From Neogemmobacter tilapiae (lineage in GTDB: Bacteria > Pseudomonadota > Alphaproteobacteria > Rhodobacterales > Rhodobacteraceae), in the NCBI RefSeq assembly GCF_014652215.1, contig NZ_BMYJ01000005.1, positions 61,988-125,987 on the forward strand: a stretch of 64,000 nt of DNA. Reading direction: 5' to 3'. The position numbers and the translations under genes were made by a program. Below the pieces are notes generated by a model, which was not told the origin of the DNA, did not search any database, and saw only the letters and a program-made list of their open reading frames with translations. This document shows positions 45,707-54,160 of this stretch, piece by piece. Numbering within the stretch: the first letter of the stretch is position 1; the number at the start of each line of letters is the position of its first letter.

Positions 45707-45970
45707 GACCCCACCCCCGGCCGCAAGGCCGGGGGTTTTCACGCGTGAAATGGGGGTTAAGGGGTTGATAGGGTTTATTTATTTGGTTTTTTGAATGTGT
45801 TTTGGGTGGATTCCTGCGGGGGGGGTGTATTCGCTAAGAAGTTTAGCAACGAAATATTGACCGTTGGAGCGTAAAGACCATATATAAAGGTAGGGTAGTC
45901 AAGCGCCGGGTTAAACCAGAGTGGTCGAGAGGCCGCAGGCGAGTGCGCAATCATGGTCCGGGGGGCTACC
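45707..45970. other. AT-rich intergenic region with terminator and long inverted repeat
   Basis: 264 bp between the GST gene and the DUF3800 gene. It starts with the GST terminator (below), continues with AT-rich DNA, and ends in the left arm and spacer of an 89-nt inverted repeat. I see no gene. Confidence 0.5.
45714..45739 (+). terminator. Intrinsic terminator of the GST gene
   Basis: CCCCCGGCC (45714-45722), GCAA tetraloop, GGCCGGGGG (45727-45735), TTTT. Confidence 0.9.
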
Positions 45971-45976
45971 CTACCT
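45888..45976. repeat. 89-nt inverted-repeat structure at the 3' end of the DUF3800 gene
   Basis: AGGTAGGGTAG (45888-45898) and CTACCCTACCT (45966-45976) are perfect 11-bp complements separated by 67 nt. The right arm covers the DUF3800 stop codon. Within the spacer are GCGC/GCGC, ACCA-GAG-TGGT and GGTC-GAGA-GGCC pairings, so a branched RNA is possible on either strand. It could be a structured RNA, an end of a mobile element, or a regulatory hairpin. Confidence 0.5.
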
Positions 45977-46762
45977 AAACCTTTGAAATCCAAAAGCTTG
46001 CGATTGGGATAGCCCTGCCTGATCTAAAGGTGGCAGGGTTTTCAGGCCGTAGCTTAGGTAGTTCCCACCCTTATGATAGATGTTTCCAGCTATCTCATGC
46101 AGGTAGGAATGCTCAACATTTCCGTAGATATCCGGCTCCAGTGCAGCGGCAATAGCGCTGACGCCGCAGTCGGCTATCTGCAATGCTGCCAAGCGGGAGT
46201 GATCTTGAGCTGCGACAGCATCAATGTCGATTACAGGCCAGTGAATCTGAGTTTCAACTTTGTCTCTGAGAAGTTCGAGGTAGCCCTTGAAACCATCATA
46301 GCTTAGCCCACCACGCCGAGAGAATGTTATCTTTGCCATACCGTTACCCTCTTGCACGGTCGGCCTCATCTCGCGGCAAAACCATGAGACACGCTCAATC
46401 AAGAAACGCGTCAAATAGAAGTATAGTTGGTTTTTCTCAACAAACGTCGCAGCGTTTGGCGTATTCTTGAGTCCAAGAACACACGAAAATCTGAGTGGCT
46501 GCCCTGCAATGATCTGACAGGCGCGCCGCTTCTGATTGTGATTGAAATCCTTGAAGTGGATATCTCTTCGTTGACTATTGGGGCGACACTCTGCCTTAAT
46601 GCGATCCCTGAGTGCAACCAGATCCAAGTCTCGATTTGCGCGAACAATACAAGCGCCAATGGCGAGCCATTGCGATGCCCCACCACCTACGCCAACTTGG
46701 CGAAAGTTTGCCATGCCGTCGTCGCCCGACTCATCTATATATACATTGAATGAGTGTGCCAT
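45971..46762 (-). CDS. DUF3800 protein
   Basis: A 263-residue protein of the DUF3800 family. The N-terminal FNVYIDESGDDG and a later acidic region (HWPVIDIDAVAAQDHSRLAALQIADCGVSAIAAALE) match the family, which has been proposed to have an RNase H-like fold. Function is unknown; members are common in accessory DNA. The gene is AT-rich compared with flanking operons and has no close partner gene. The stop codon lies in an 11-bp inverted-repeat arm. Confidence 0.82.
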   Translation of the reverse strand: MAHSFNVYIDESGDDGMANFRQVGVGGGASQWLAIGACIVRANRDLDLVALRDRIKAECRPNSQRRDIHFKDFNHNQKRRACQIIAGQPLRFSCVLGLKNTPNAATFVEKNQLYFYLTRFLIERVSWFCREMRPTVQEGNGMAKITFSRRGGLSYDGFKGYLELLRDKVETQIHWPVIDIDAVAAQDHSRLAALQIADCGVSAIAAALEPDIYGNVEHSYLHEIAGNIYHKGGNYLSYGLKTLPPLDQAGLSQSQAFGFQRFR

Positions 46763-46847
46763 AATGCATGGTAAGATTCGCACTGAAACAGTGTCAACCA
46801 AATTATCAAGACATTGCGCGGATGTCCACGATTACATCATGCGTCCA

Positions 46848-47429
46848 TCACTTCACCGCACTCAAAACCCAACCTGGCACAAAGACATCGTTGTTCACAC
46901 TAAGAGCTATATTCGTATCCCCGAGTAAATTTCCATTATAAATCGGTGCGACCCGTTCTCTCCCATCGTAATTAAGAAGTGCATTGTAAAACTCCCTCAT
47001 CAGCACGATGGGATTCTCTCCTCCCTCTTGCTCAATAACGAAACGACATCCGATATTTTTGAGAACCACCTCATCAATCACAAAAATCCCACGCGAATCG
47101 TCAGCAAACACAATATTGCTGTGGTTACCTGACGAAACACGTCCGATCAGAAACGCTATTCTGGGTGCCACAGCCGCGCTAGAAGTTCCGGGAAATTCCG
47201 TGATATCGATCCAAAGATCAGCACCCTTTTCCTCCACTGACACTTTAACATTTTCCGCCCAACTTGGACCATCGTTTATGAAATCCTGCAAAGCAGTATT
47301 AGGAACCGAGTTTGGTGGTGTCAGGTCCAGTCTGCCTGACAAGAGGCTTGAACCGCAATCGGAAGCTTGCAGGGATGTTGCGATCGAAGCAATCGCAAGC
47401 AGCGACATCAGGGCAAGTTTTACTTTCAT
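46848..47429 (-). CDS. Exported hypothetical protein
   Basis: A 193-residue protein I do not recognise. It has a signal peptide (MKVKLALMSLLAIASIATSLQA) and two Cys in the mature part (SDCGSSL and KNIGCRF). The predicted fold is mixed: PRIAFLIGRVSSGNHSNIVFADDSRGIFVIDEVVLKNIG looks like beta strands. AT-rich codons mark it as part of the accessory island. It lies 50 nt after the VasI/TagO-like gene on the same strand, so the two may form a unit. Confidence 0.65.
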   Translation of the reverse strand: MKVKLALMSLLAIASIATSLQASDCGSSLLSGRLDLTPPNSVPNTALQDFINDGPSWAENVKVSVEEKGADLWIDITEFPGTSSAAVAPRIAFLIGRVSSGNHSNIVFADDSRGIFVIDEVVLKNIGCRFVIEQEGGENPIVLMREFYNALLNYDGRERVAPIYNGNLLGDTNIALSVNNDVFVPGWVLSAVK

Positions 47430-47479
47430 TTTCTTTTCCAGCGTTTTATATATAATTTTCACGGTATATATTTTTAAGG

Positions 47480-48154
47480 TCAAAGCTTTAACTGGCACAC
47501 ATCGAGAATGGGCAGTATCGCTTCGCTGATTCCATTTGTCTCAAAAACTGCCGTGATTGGGCTTGAGTTATATGGTGTTGTTTGAGTTACAAAGCTTTCA
47601 TTTTTAATCATTTCCTTTAAATGCTTAAGTGAATCCTGGGCAAAGGTCGCTTTTTGATCGGTGCTAGTATACCAGCGTTCTGTTCTCGCCGTTCCTTCCC
47701 CATGCCGGACAACTATGTTTTTCCAATTGTCACCAAAGTCACCATCAGAAGCGAGGTATTCATTCCAAACCACAAACATTTCAAATGTCTTCGATTGACA
47801 TCTTAGAAGCAGCATTATCGGCTGACCAAATCCGCTCTGCCCTTGCGATGCTGGCAAAGCCAAGACTACAGTTTCTGTATCGTCAATCGGATTCTTGGTG
47901 CGTTCAACTTGCCATTTTCCGACATCACCAACCAACTTTTCAACTGGCTGCGGACCATCAACGCCGATGTTCGACGCAAGGCCATCAAAACAAGTCAATC
48001 GTTCAAGATCACCTTTGATTGCTGCACACTGCGCCATCGCAGTCTTTGTTGTGTCAACCTCAGCAACCGCAGAGGAGCCAACAATACATGATAAAGTGGC
48101 CAATCGCCTCAGCAAAACACTTCTCCTTAGTTGCGCGAGCAAGAAGTATTCCAT
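47480..48154 (-). CDS. VasI/TagO-like exported protein (type VI secretion-associated family)
   Basis: A 224-residue protein resembling the VasI/TagO family. It contains CAAIKGDLERLTCFDGLA, KNPIDDTETVVLALPA, LLRCQSKTFEMFVVWNEYL, and a late TERWYTSTDQKATF, ending in a Cys (DVCQLKL). The N-terminus has a possible signal sequence (LLRRLATLSCIVGSSAVA). TagO proteins accompany some type VI secretion clusters, but homologues also occur alone, and no T6SS gene is in the window. AT-rich, part of the accessory island. Confidence 0.65.
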   Translation of the reverse strand: MEYFLLAQLRRSVLLRRLATLSCIVGSSAVAEVDTTKTAMAQCAAIKGDLERLTCFDGLASNIGVDGPQPVEKLVGDVGKWQVERTKNPIDDTETVVLALPASQGQSGFGQPIMLLLRCQSKTFEMFVVWNEYLASDGDFGDNWKNIVVRHGEGTARTERWYTSTDQKATFAQDSLKHLKEMIKNESFVTQTTPYNSSPITAVFETNGISEAILPILDVCQLKL

Positions 48155-48199
48155 CTAAGGTTTGCGGCAACAGTAAGACGCATGCGCGTTTTTCCCCCC

Positions 48200-49042
48200 T
48201 CACACCCCCACCAAACGCTCGATCTCGTCCATCACCCGGTCCATCAGCATCGATTTGGCGTCGGCCCCTGTGAAGTGGAGGCACCAGCCGGTCGTGGTTT
48301 TCTCTCGTCTCACCGTCAGTTTGGGGCGGCAGGTGAGGAGGCGGCGGGGGCGGCCTTTGCGGGCCTGAAACGGCGTGGGGTCGCGGAGGGCGGATTCGGC
48401 TTCATCGAGGATCGGCAGGAGGCGGGCCCATTGGGTGTCGGCGGTGGTGTCGTCATGCTCGGTCAGGGCGGTGAGGATCAGGGGGAGGAAATCGGGGCGG
48501 AGGGCGTGGGAAAGGCGGGTGAGCTGGCGGAGGGAATAGGTTTGGGGGTCGTGAAGGAGGCCGTCAAGTTCGGTGGCGACAAGGGCGAGGTGGCGGAGGC
48601 GGGTGCGGGCGGGGGAATTGGCAAGGGGGTGAAGGGCGTCGATGGCGGCGTCGAGGTTGGGGAAAAGGGCTTCGGCAAGGGTGTTGGCGAGGATGCGGCC
48701 TTTCTCCCACGGGGAGATTTGGGCGCGAACCTCATTCTCGGCGATCATGAGGGCGAGGGCGTGGGGGAGGCTCTGGGGGGCGAGGATGAGGCAGGGGGCG
48801 GTGGGGTTGGGGTCTTGGTGGAGGTGGGCGAGGTTTGAAAGGGCGGTGAGGCGGCGGAAGCCGGAGATGAGGCCGTGGGTGAAAGGGGGGCGGGGGGTGG
48901 AGAGGGGCCAGACCTCGATGGGCAGGCGGAGGCCGTTCTGGGCGATGTCGGACTGGAGGTGGGAAAGGAGGGTGGGGTCGAGGTGGGTGCGGTCGCGGGG
49001 AAGGGCGTAGGGGTCGATGGCGGCGAGGGGGAGGTGGAGCAT
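48200..49042 (-). CDS. Orphan ParB-like N-terminal domain protein
   Basis: A 280-residue protein with a ParB/Spo0J-type N-terminal domain: LPLAAIDPYALPRDRTHLDP, LRLPIEVWPL, a GFRR variant of the CTP-binding GERR motif (LISGFRRLTALSNL), and ENEVRAQISPWEKGRIL. It lacks a nearby parA and is not the chromosomal ParB. The C-terminus has a short basic run (KGRPRRLLTCRPKLTVRREK). It may be a plasmid-derived or CTP-switch-like regulator. The coding strand is extremely pyrimidine-rich. Confidence 0.78.
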   Translation of the reverse strand: MLHLPLAAIDPYALPRDRTHLDPTLLSHLQSDIAQNGLRLPIEVWPLSTPRPPFTHGLISGFRRLTALSNLAHLHQDPNPTAPCLILAPQSLPHALALMIAENEVRAQISPWEKGRILANTLAEALFPNLDAAIDALHPLANSPARTRLRHLALVATELDGLLHDPQTYSLRQLTRLSHALRPDFLPLILTALTEHDDTTADTQWARLLPILDEAESALRDPTPFQARKGRPRRLLTCRPKLTVRREKTTTGWCLHFTGADAKSMLMDRVMDEIERLVGV

Positions 49043-49095
49043 GATGGGCCCTTTGGGAAAAGGGCAAGGGTGGGGGGTGTTGGGTGAAGGGGAGG

Positions 49096-49968
49096 TTAAG
49101 CGGGGGGGCGGCGGGTCTGGACGAGGTAGATGCCGAGCATGACGACAAGGACGCCCGCGATGTCGAGGGGGCGGATGGGTTCGGAGAGGAGGGCGTGGGC
49201 GATGAGGACGCCGAAGAAGGGGTTGAGGAAGTGGAAGGTGGCGGCGCGGACGGGGCCGATGCGGAGGACGAGGGCGAACCAGATGAGGGTGGCAAGAAGG
49301 CCGGGGATGAGGGCTTGGTAAAGGAAGGCAGCGATCCAGGGGAGGGAGAGGTGGATGATGGGGTCTTCGGTGAGGAGGGAGAGGGGGAGAAGGGTGAGGG
49401 CGCCGGTGAGCATCTGAAAGCCGACGACGGGTAAAAGGGTCTGGGGGGTGGAGGCGCCTTTGACGAGGAGGGTGGCGAGGCCAAGGGCAAGGGCGGCGAG
49501 AAGGCAGAGGAGGATGGGGGTAAGGGGGGCGCCTTGGGTGAGGCGGGTGGTCATGATGAGGGTGGTGCCGAGGAAGCCGAGGACAAGGCCAAGGGTGGCG
49601 AGGGGGGTGATGGTCTGGCGGAAGAAGAGAAGGCCAAGGGTGGCGACAAGAAGGGGCATGGTGGAGGCGATGATGGCGGCGAGGGAGGCCTCAATCGACT
49701 GCATGGCGTGGAAATTGAGGCCAAGGTAGAGGGCGTTCTGGCAGAGGCCGAAGATAAGGGTGGCGCGCCATTGGTGGGGGGTAAGGCGGAAGGATTGTTT
49801 GAAGAGGGGGGCGAGGGCAAGGGCGAGAAGGCCGGAGAGGGCGAAGCGGAGGGTGAGGGACAATAGGGGCGGGGCGTCGGCGACGATGATGCGGGCGGTG
49901 GCAAAGGCAGAGGACCACATGAGGGCGAAGGCGAGGCCCATGGCGAGGGATTTGAGGTCGAGTTTCAT
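49096..49968 (-). CDS. EamA/DMT-family transporter
   Basis: A 290-residue inner-membrane protein with ten hydrophobic segments arranged as two EamA repeats (LAMGLAFALMWSSAFATARIIV and later LLPVVGFQMLTGALTLLPLSLL...FHFLNPFFGVLIAHALLSEP). Members export amino acids or other metabolites; the substrate is not predictable. ATG 49968 is preferred to an upstream extension. It lies 8 nt downstream of the VOC gene, so the two are probably co-transcribed. Confidence 0.88.
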   Translation of the reverse strand: MKLDLKSLAMGLAFALMWSSAFATARIIVADAPPLLSLTLRFALSGLLALALAPLFKQSFRLTPHQWRATLIFGLCQNALYLGLNFHAMQSIEASLAAIIASTMPLLVATLGLLFFRQTITPLATLGLVLGFLGTTLIMTTRLTQGAPLTPILLCLLAALALGLATLLVKGASTPQTLLPVVGFQMLTGALTLLPLSLLTEDPIIHLSLPWIAAFLYQALIPGLLATLIWFALVLRIGPVRAATFHFLNPFFGVLIAHALLSEPIRPLDIAGVLVVMLGIYLVQTRRPPA

Positions 49969-49976
49969 TTGGGCTT

Positions 49977-50333
49977 TCAGGTGGGGGGCTGCCAGAGTTC
50001 GATAGGATTGCCCTCGGGGTCGTGAATGCGGGCGAACTGGCCGATTTGGGGGTCGGCGTCCCATTCGGGGCGGGTTTCGACGGGGATCTGGGCGGCGGTG
50101 AGTTGGGCGATGAGGGTTTGAAGGTCATCGACGCGGAGGTTGATCATGTGTTGGCGGTCAGGGGGGAAATAGTCGGTGTTGGCGCGGAAGGGGGCAAAGA
50201 CGGTGGGGCCGGATTGCTGGTGCCAGGTGCCTTGGGTCATGTCGATGCCAAGGTGGCGGTGATACCAATGGGCGAGGGCCTCGGGGTCCGCCGCCCGAAA
50301 GAAGATGCCGCCGATGCCGGTTGCCTTGGCCAT
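49977..50333 (-). CDS. VOC-family (glyoxalase-like) protein
   Basis: A 118-residue VOC protein with paired beta-alpha-beta modules: GGIFFRAADPEALAHWYHRHLGIDM and ARIHDPEGNPIELWQP. The conserved PEGNPIELW ending carries the usual metal-ligand Glu. Substrate unknown. It sits 8 nt before the EamA transporter gene in the strand-skewed block. Confidence 0.86.
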   Translation of the reverse strand: MAKATGIGGIFFRAADPEALAHWYHRHLGIDMTQGTWHQQSGPTVFAPFRANTDYFPPDRQHMINLRVDDLQTLIAQLTAAQIPVETRPEWDADPQIGQFARIHDPEGNPIELWQPPT

Positions 50334-50392
50334 GGGTTCCCCTGCGTTCGGGGGGAGCATAGGGGAATGGATGGGGCGGGGCCAGAGCGGGT

Positions 50393-51388
50393 TTATGCTT
50401 TGGTCAGGTCGCGCAACACCCCCGCCGCAATCTCAAACGACCGTAGCCGCGCTGTGTGGTCGTGGATCATGCCGGTGACGATCAGCTCGTCGGGTTGGTG
50501 GGTGTCGAGGATAGCTTTCAACCTCGTGCGGATGGTCGTGGGCGATCCGGTGGCGGAGCAGGAGAGGGCGTCGTTGACTTGGGCCATCACCTGCGGCGGG
50601 ATTTCCTGTTCGGGATTGGCCACCGGGGCGGGCAGTTTGCCGGGCTGGCCGGTGCGCAGGCGGGCGAAGGCGAGGAGTTGCGATGTGCGCAGGAATTCGG
50701 CCTGTTCATCGGTGTCCGCCGCGCAGACCCCGGCGGCGATCATCACATGGGGGGCGTCCAGCACCTCGGACGGGCGGAAGGTGCGGCGGTAGGTGTCGAG
50801 TGCTTCCTCCAAGTGTGTCGGGGCGAAATGCGAGGCAAAGGCATAGGGCAGGCCGAAATAGGCGGCCAGTTGCGCGCCATAAAGGCTGGAGCCGAGGATC
50901 CAGACCGGAACCTTGGTGCCGGTGCCGGGAATGGCTTGAACGGCCGCACCCTCGGGCCGGTCGCTGAAATAATGCATCAATTCCTGCACATCCTGCGGGA
51001 AGCTGTCTTCCGGGGCCATATGGCGGCGCAGGGCACGGGCGGTGGCCATGTCGGTGCCGGGGGCGCGGCCAAGGCCAAGGTCGATGCGGCCGGGGTAAAG
51101 CGTGGCCAAGGTGCCAAACTGTTCGGCAATGACCAAGGGCGCATGGTTCGGCAGCATCACCCCCCCTGCCCCGATGCGCATGGTTTTGGTGGCCGCCGCG
51201 ATATGGCCCATGACGATCGAGGTGGCGGCAGAGGCGATGCCGGGCATGTTGTGATGTTCGGCCAGCCAATAGCGGTGATAGCCCCAGCGTTCCGCCGCTT
51301 GGGCCAGTTCAACGGAATGGGCAAGGGCATGGGCGGCGGTCTGGCCCTCGGGGATGGGGCAAAGGTCGAGGAGTGAGAAATGCTGCAT
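50393..51388 (-). CDS. LLM-class flavin-dependent oxidoreductase
   Basis: A 331-residue luciferase-like monooxygenase. [46 protein letters not shown] is the typical start, and [41 protein letters not shown] the central signature. It uses reduced FMN supplied by another enzyme; the substrate is unknown. Start ATG 51388 follows GGAGG. Confidence 0.9.
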   Translation of the reverse strand: MQHFSLLDLCPIPEGQTAAHALAHSVELAQAAERWGYHRYWLAEHHNMPGIASAATSIVMGHIAAATKTMRIGAGGVMLPNHAPLVIAEQFGTLATLYPGRIDLGLGRAPGTDMATARALRRHMAPEDSFPQDVQELMHYFSDRPEGAAVQAIPGTGTKVPVWILGSSLYGAQLAAYFGLPYAFASHFAPTHLEEALDTYRRTFRPSEVLDAPHVMIAAGVCAADTDEQAEFLRTSQLLAFARLRTGQPGKLPAPVANPEQEIPPQVMAQVNDALSCSATGSPTTIRTRLKAILDTHQPDELIVTGMIHDHTARLRSFEIAAGVLRDLTKA

Positions 51389-51533
51389 GGGGGCCTCCGG
51401 GCGTGGAGGGTAGGTAGGGGTTGGGGGGAGGAGTTCCAAGGGGGGCTTGTGGGGAAGAAATTTGTGCAGCGGCCAGTCGCGCTTTGTGGTTAAAGTTCTG
51501 CAATAAGAACACTGCATCTTTGAGTGCGAGAAC

Positions 51534-51953
51534 ATGCCAAGCAAAATAAACAGGTTTCTGCTTTCAATCGAGATTTCGATCTTCCCACCAATCGCCAGAA
51601 TCTCGCCATATACAACAGTTCGTTTGTCAGAACGGCTTGAGTTGAGCACATTTTTTAGAAAATCCGGAAGACCGCGACTTTATATGATTGATAGAATTCG
51701 TGGCCGTGCGGACAGCCTTCATGGCCGCCCGGATACAGGAGCGTATATATTTTTTCCTCCGCCAAAGCCAGATTTTCGAAAAATGCTCTCGTTGGACACT
51801 TATTCCAAGCCCGAAGATTTCCTTGGCTACAGATGGATTTGGTTACCAAGAAAAGGTGAAATGGCGTTGTTGGCTATGGATGATTTTAGCTTTTACCTGA
51901 GGGTGGATGAGGCTCGGACGCTTGAAAGGCTACTTTTTAGTTCTGAAGAGTAG
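51534..51953 (+). CDS. Hypothetical protein, AT-rich orphan
   Basis: A 139-residue frame in an AT-rich pocket between the LLM and hupB genes. I do not recognise it. It starts with a hydrophobic stretch ([20 protein letters not shown]), has a proline-rich middle ([11 protein letters not shown]), and ends in an ordinary-looking helix ([18 protein letters not shown]). No convincing ribosome binding site; a later ATG (51784, [13 protein letters not shown]) could be the start of a shorter product. The stop codon touches a long hairpin. Could be a recently acquired gene or a chance frame. Confidence 0.4.
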   Translation: MPSKINRFLLSIEISIFPPIARISPYTTVRLSERLELSTFFRKSGRPRLYMIDRIRGRADSLHGRPDTGAYIFFPPPKPDFRKMLSLDTYSKPEDFLGYRWIWLPRKGEMALLAMDDFSFYLRVDEARTLERLLFSSEE

Positions 51954-52013
51954 GGTGTATGCTTGCACGCACCGCTGACCAAGATCATTTTTGGTGCGTG
52001 CAAGCACTCACCC
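51953..52013. repeat. 61-nt long hairpin
   Basis: GCTTGCACGCACC (51961-51973) and GGTGCGTGCAAGC (51993-52005) are perfect 13-bp complements with a 19-nt loop. A further T-A pair, a 2x2 internal loop and GGGTG (51953-51957)/CACCC (52009-52013) lengthen the stem. No T-run follows on either side, so it is not a standard terminator. Candidates are an element end, a small RNA or an mRNA 3' stabiliser. Confidence 0.65.
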
Positions 52014-52059
52014 TCCCCATTTTATTTCGAATAATATTTTAACAGCCCACGCCCCAACG

Positions 52060-52085
52060 AAAAAGGGCCGCCCCAAGGCGACCCT
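52060..52085 (-). terminator. Intrinsic terminator of hupB
   Basis: AGGGCCGCC (52064-52072) and GGCGACCCT (52077-52085), 9 bp with one G-U pair; on the minus strand TTTTT follows. Confidence 0.85.
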
Positions 52086-52110
52086 CCATCTTCCAACGCA
52101 AACCGACCAA

Positions 52111-52398
52111 TCAGCCGTTCACGACGTCTTTCAGGGCTTTCGCGATGGCGAATTTCACCTGTTTGTCGGCGGCTTTCTTCATCTGCTCGCCGGTGGCCGG
52201 GTTGCGGACCATACGCTCGGGGCGGGCTTTGCACTGGACTTTGCCCAGGCCCGGCACGGTGACGGCGCCGCCAGCGGCGACTTCACGGGCCACGACAGCG
52301 GCCAGCGCGTCCAGCGCGGCGGTTGCGGTTTTCTTGTCAGCGCCCATAGCTTCGGCCACAGCAGCCACCAGCTGGGTCTTGGTCATCGCGTTCGACAT
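52111..52398 (-). CDS. hupB: HU family DNA-binding protein
   Basis: A 95-residue nucleoid-associated protein that bends and compacts DNA. MTKTQLVAAVAEAMGADKKTATAALDAL is the dimerisation helix pair. VTVPGLGKVQCKARPERMVRNPATGEQMKKAADKQVKF contains the beta arms with the intercalating Pro in RNPATGE. ATG 52398 has AAGGAACAGG upstream. It is a single gene with its own terminator. Confidence 0.95.
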   Translation of the reverse strand: MSNAMTKTQLVAAVAEAMGADKKTATAALDALAAVVAREVAAGGAVTVPGLGKVQCKARPERMVRNPATGEQMKKAADKQVKFAIAKALKDVVNG

Positions 52399-52534
52399 GT
52401 CCTGTTCCTTATCGTTGTTGTTTGCCTGACTGGCAGATCTTTGGCAGCCACGATTTGGGCTTGTTCACTGGCTACACAGTGTTTTTCGGGATAAATCAAG
52501 CCCCGTGCCGTTGCGGCAGGGGGTTTTCGCGCAT

Positions 52535-54007
52535 TTAGAGGAAGGCTGTTTCCTCAAAACTGCGGAGTTTGCGGCTGTGGATGCGCTCGACCGGGGTGTC
52601 ACGCAAGAGTTCCATGGCGCGGATGCCGATCTGCAGATGGCGGGCGACCTGCGTCTTGTAGAAGTCGGAGGCCATGCCGGGGAGTTTGAGTTCCCCGTGC
52701 AGGGGTTTGTCGGAGACGCAGAGGAGGGTGCCGTAGGGGACGCGGAAGCGGAAGCCGTTGGCGGCGATGGTGGCACTTTCCATGTCGAGCGCGATGGCGC
52801 GGGATTGGGAAAGGCGCTGGACGGGGCCGGATTGGTCGCGAAGCTCCCAATTGCGGTTGTCGATGGTGGCGACGGTGCCGGTGCGCATGATGCGTTTGAG
52901 TTCGTAGCCTTCGAGCTGGGTGACTTCCTCAACGGCATCTTCCAGCGCGATCTGGATTTCGGCGAGGGCGGGGATGGGCACCCAGACGGGAAGATCGTCA
53001 TCCAGAACGTGGTCTTCACGCAGATAGGCATGGGCGAGGCAGAAATCACCAAGGGATTGGCTGTTCCGCAGGCCGGCGCAATGGCCGACCATGAGCCAGG
53101 CATGGGGGCGCAGAACGGCGATATGGTCGGTGGCGGTCTTGGCGTTGGAAGGGCCGACGCCGATGTTGACCAAGGTGATGCCTTGGCCGTCGGGGCGTTT
53201 CAGATGGTAGGTGGGCATCTGGGGCATTTTGGTGATGACGGGTAAAGCGGCATCATGGGTGGTGATCAGGTGATTGCCGGGGGCAACAAAGGCGGAATAG
53301 CCGCTGTCAGGGTCGGCCAAGGCGGCGCGGGCGATGGTTTCGAATTCATCGACGTAGAACTGGTAGTTGGTGAAGAGAACATGGTTCTGGAAATGGGCGG
53401 GGTCGGTGGCGGTGTAATGGGACAGGCGGGAAAGGGAATAATCGACGCGCTGGGCGGTGAAGGGGGCCAAGGGGGCGGAACCATCGGGGTGGAAGCGGCG
53501 GGTGCCGTTGACGATGTCATCATTGGTGGTGGCAAGGTCAGGGACATCAAAGACATCACGAAGGGTGAAATCCAGATTGCTGTCCTGGGGGACGGTGATG
53601 GAGGTGCCTGCCATGGCGAAATGGAGGGGGATGGGGGTGTCGGAGAGGCCGATGGTGACGGGAACGTCATGGTTGCGGATCAGAAGGTCGATCTGCTGGG
53701 TGAGATAGTTGTTGAACAGATCGGGGCGGGTGACGGTGGTGGAATAGCTGCCGGGGCCCGCGACATGGCCAAAGGAAAGACGGCTGTCGATCTTGTCATG
53801 GCTTTGGACGGTAAGGCGGATTTCGGGGTAATAGGCGCGGATGCGCTTGGCGGGGCGGCCGTGCTGGAGGGCCTGTTCAAAGTGATGGGCGAGATGGGCT
53901 GTGGCCGCGTTGTAAAGTTCGACAAGCCGGGCCACGGCCTTTGCGGGGTCGGTGAAGGTTTGGGCGGGGGAAAGTTCGGGCAGAAGGTAAAGCGGATCGG
54001 TGGTCAC
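52535..54007 (-). CDS. amn: AMP nucleosidase
   Basis: Splits AMP into adenine and ribose-5-phosphate, adjusting adenylate pools. 490 residues from GTG 54007, close to the 484 of E. coli Amn. An N-terminal regulatory domain (PDLFNNYLTQQIDLLIRNHDVPVTIGLSDTPIPLHFA) precedes a nucleoside-phosphorylase fold with VNIGVGPSNAKTATDHIAVLRPHAWLMVGHCAGLR and ALDMESATIAANG. Upstream in-frame ATGs extend past the family start. The coding strand is pyrimidine-rich. Confidence 0.93.
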   Translation of the reverse strand: MTTDPLYLLPELSPAQTFTDPAKAVARLVELYNAATAHLAHHFEQALQHGRPAKRIRAYYPEIRLTVQSHDKIDSRLSFGHVAGPGSYSTTVTRPDLFNNYLTQQIDLLIRNHDVPVTIGLSDTPIPLHFAMAGTSITVPQDSNLDFTLRDVFDVPDLATTNDDIVNGTRRFHPDGSAPLAPFTAQRVDYSLSRLSHYTATDPAHFQNHVLFTNYQFYVDEFETIARAALADPDSGYSAFVAPGNHLITTHDAALPVITKMPQMPTYHLKRPDGQGITLVNIGVGPSNAKTATDHIAVLRPHAWLMVGHCAGLRNSQSLGDFCLAHAYLREDHVLDDDLPVWVPIPALAEIQIALEDAVEEVTQLEGYELKRIMRTGTVATIDNRNWELRDQSGPVQRLSQSRAIALDMESATIAANGFRFRVPYGTLLCVSDKPLHGELKLPGMASDFYKTQVARHLQIGIRAMELLRDTPVERIHSRKLRSFEETAFL

Positions 54008-54160
54008 GGGGTTAGGCCTTTGCTGAATGATTGCCCAACATGCACCTTTGAAGGGCATCGGATCAAGCCCCGGCTTTGGCATGTTGGGGCAACAGGGGCG
54101 TGACATGGCGGCGTGACATGGGGTCTTGCGGTGGCGGCATGGGGCGGGGATAGTCGGGGG

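Noticed and set aside
45901..45945. GAGTGGTCGA resembles part of a tRNA-Ser D-arm inside the large inverted repeat
   Set aside because: No anticodon arm, T-loop or correct acceptor length could be assembled on either strand.
48131..48838. Glycine/glutamate-rich 235-residue plus-strand frame
   Set aside because: It arises from the extreme G-rich plus strand of the ParB-like gene; the minus frame has a recognisable ParB domain.
51655..51849. A 64-residue minus-strand frame in the AT-rich pocket
   Set aside because: No ribosome binding site, and it overlaps the longer plus frame; neither is strong, but the plus frame has more protein-like composition.
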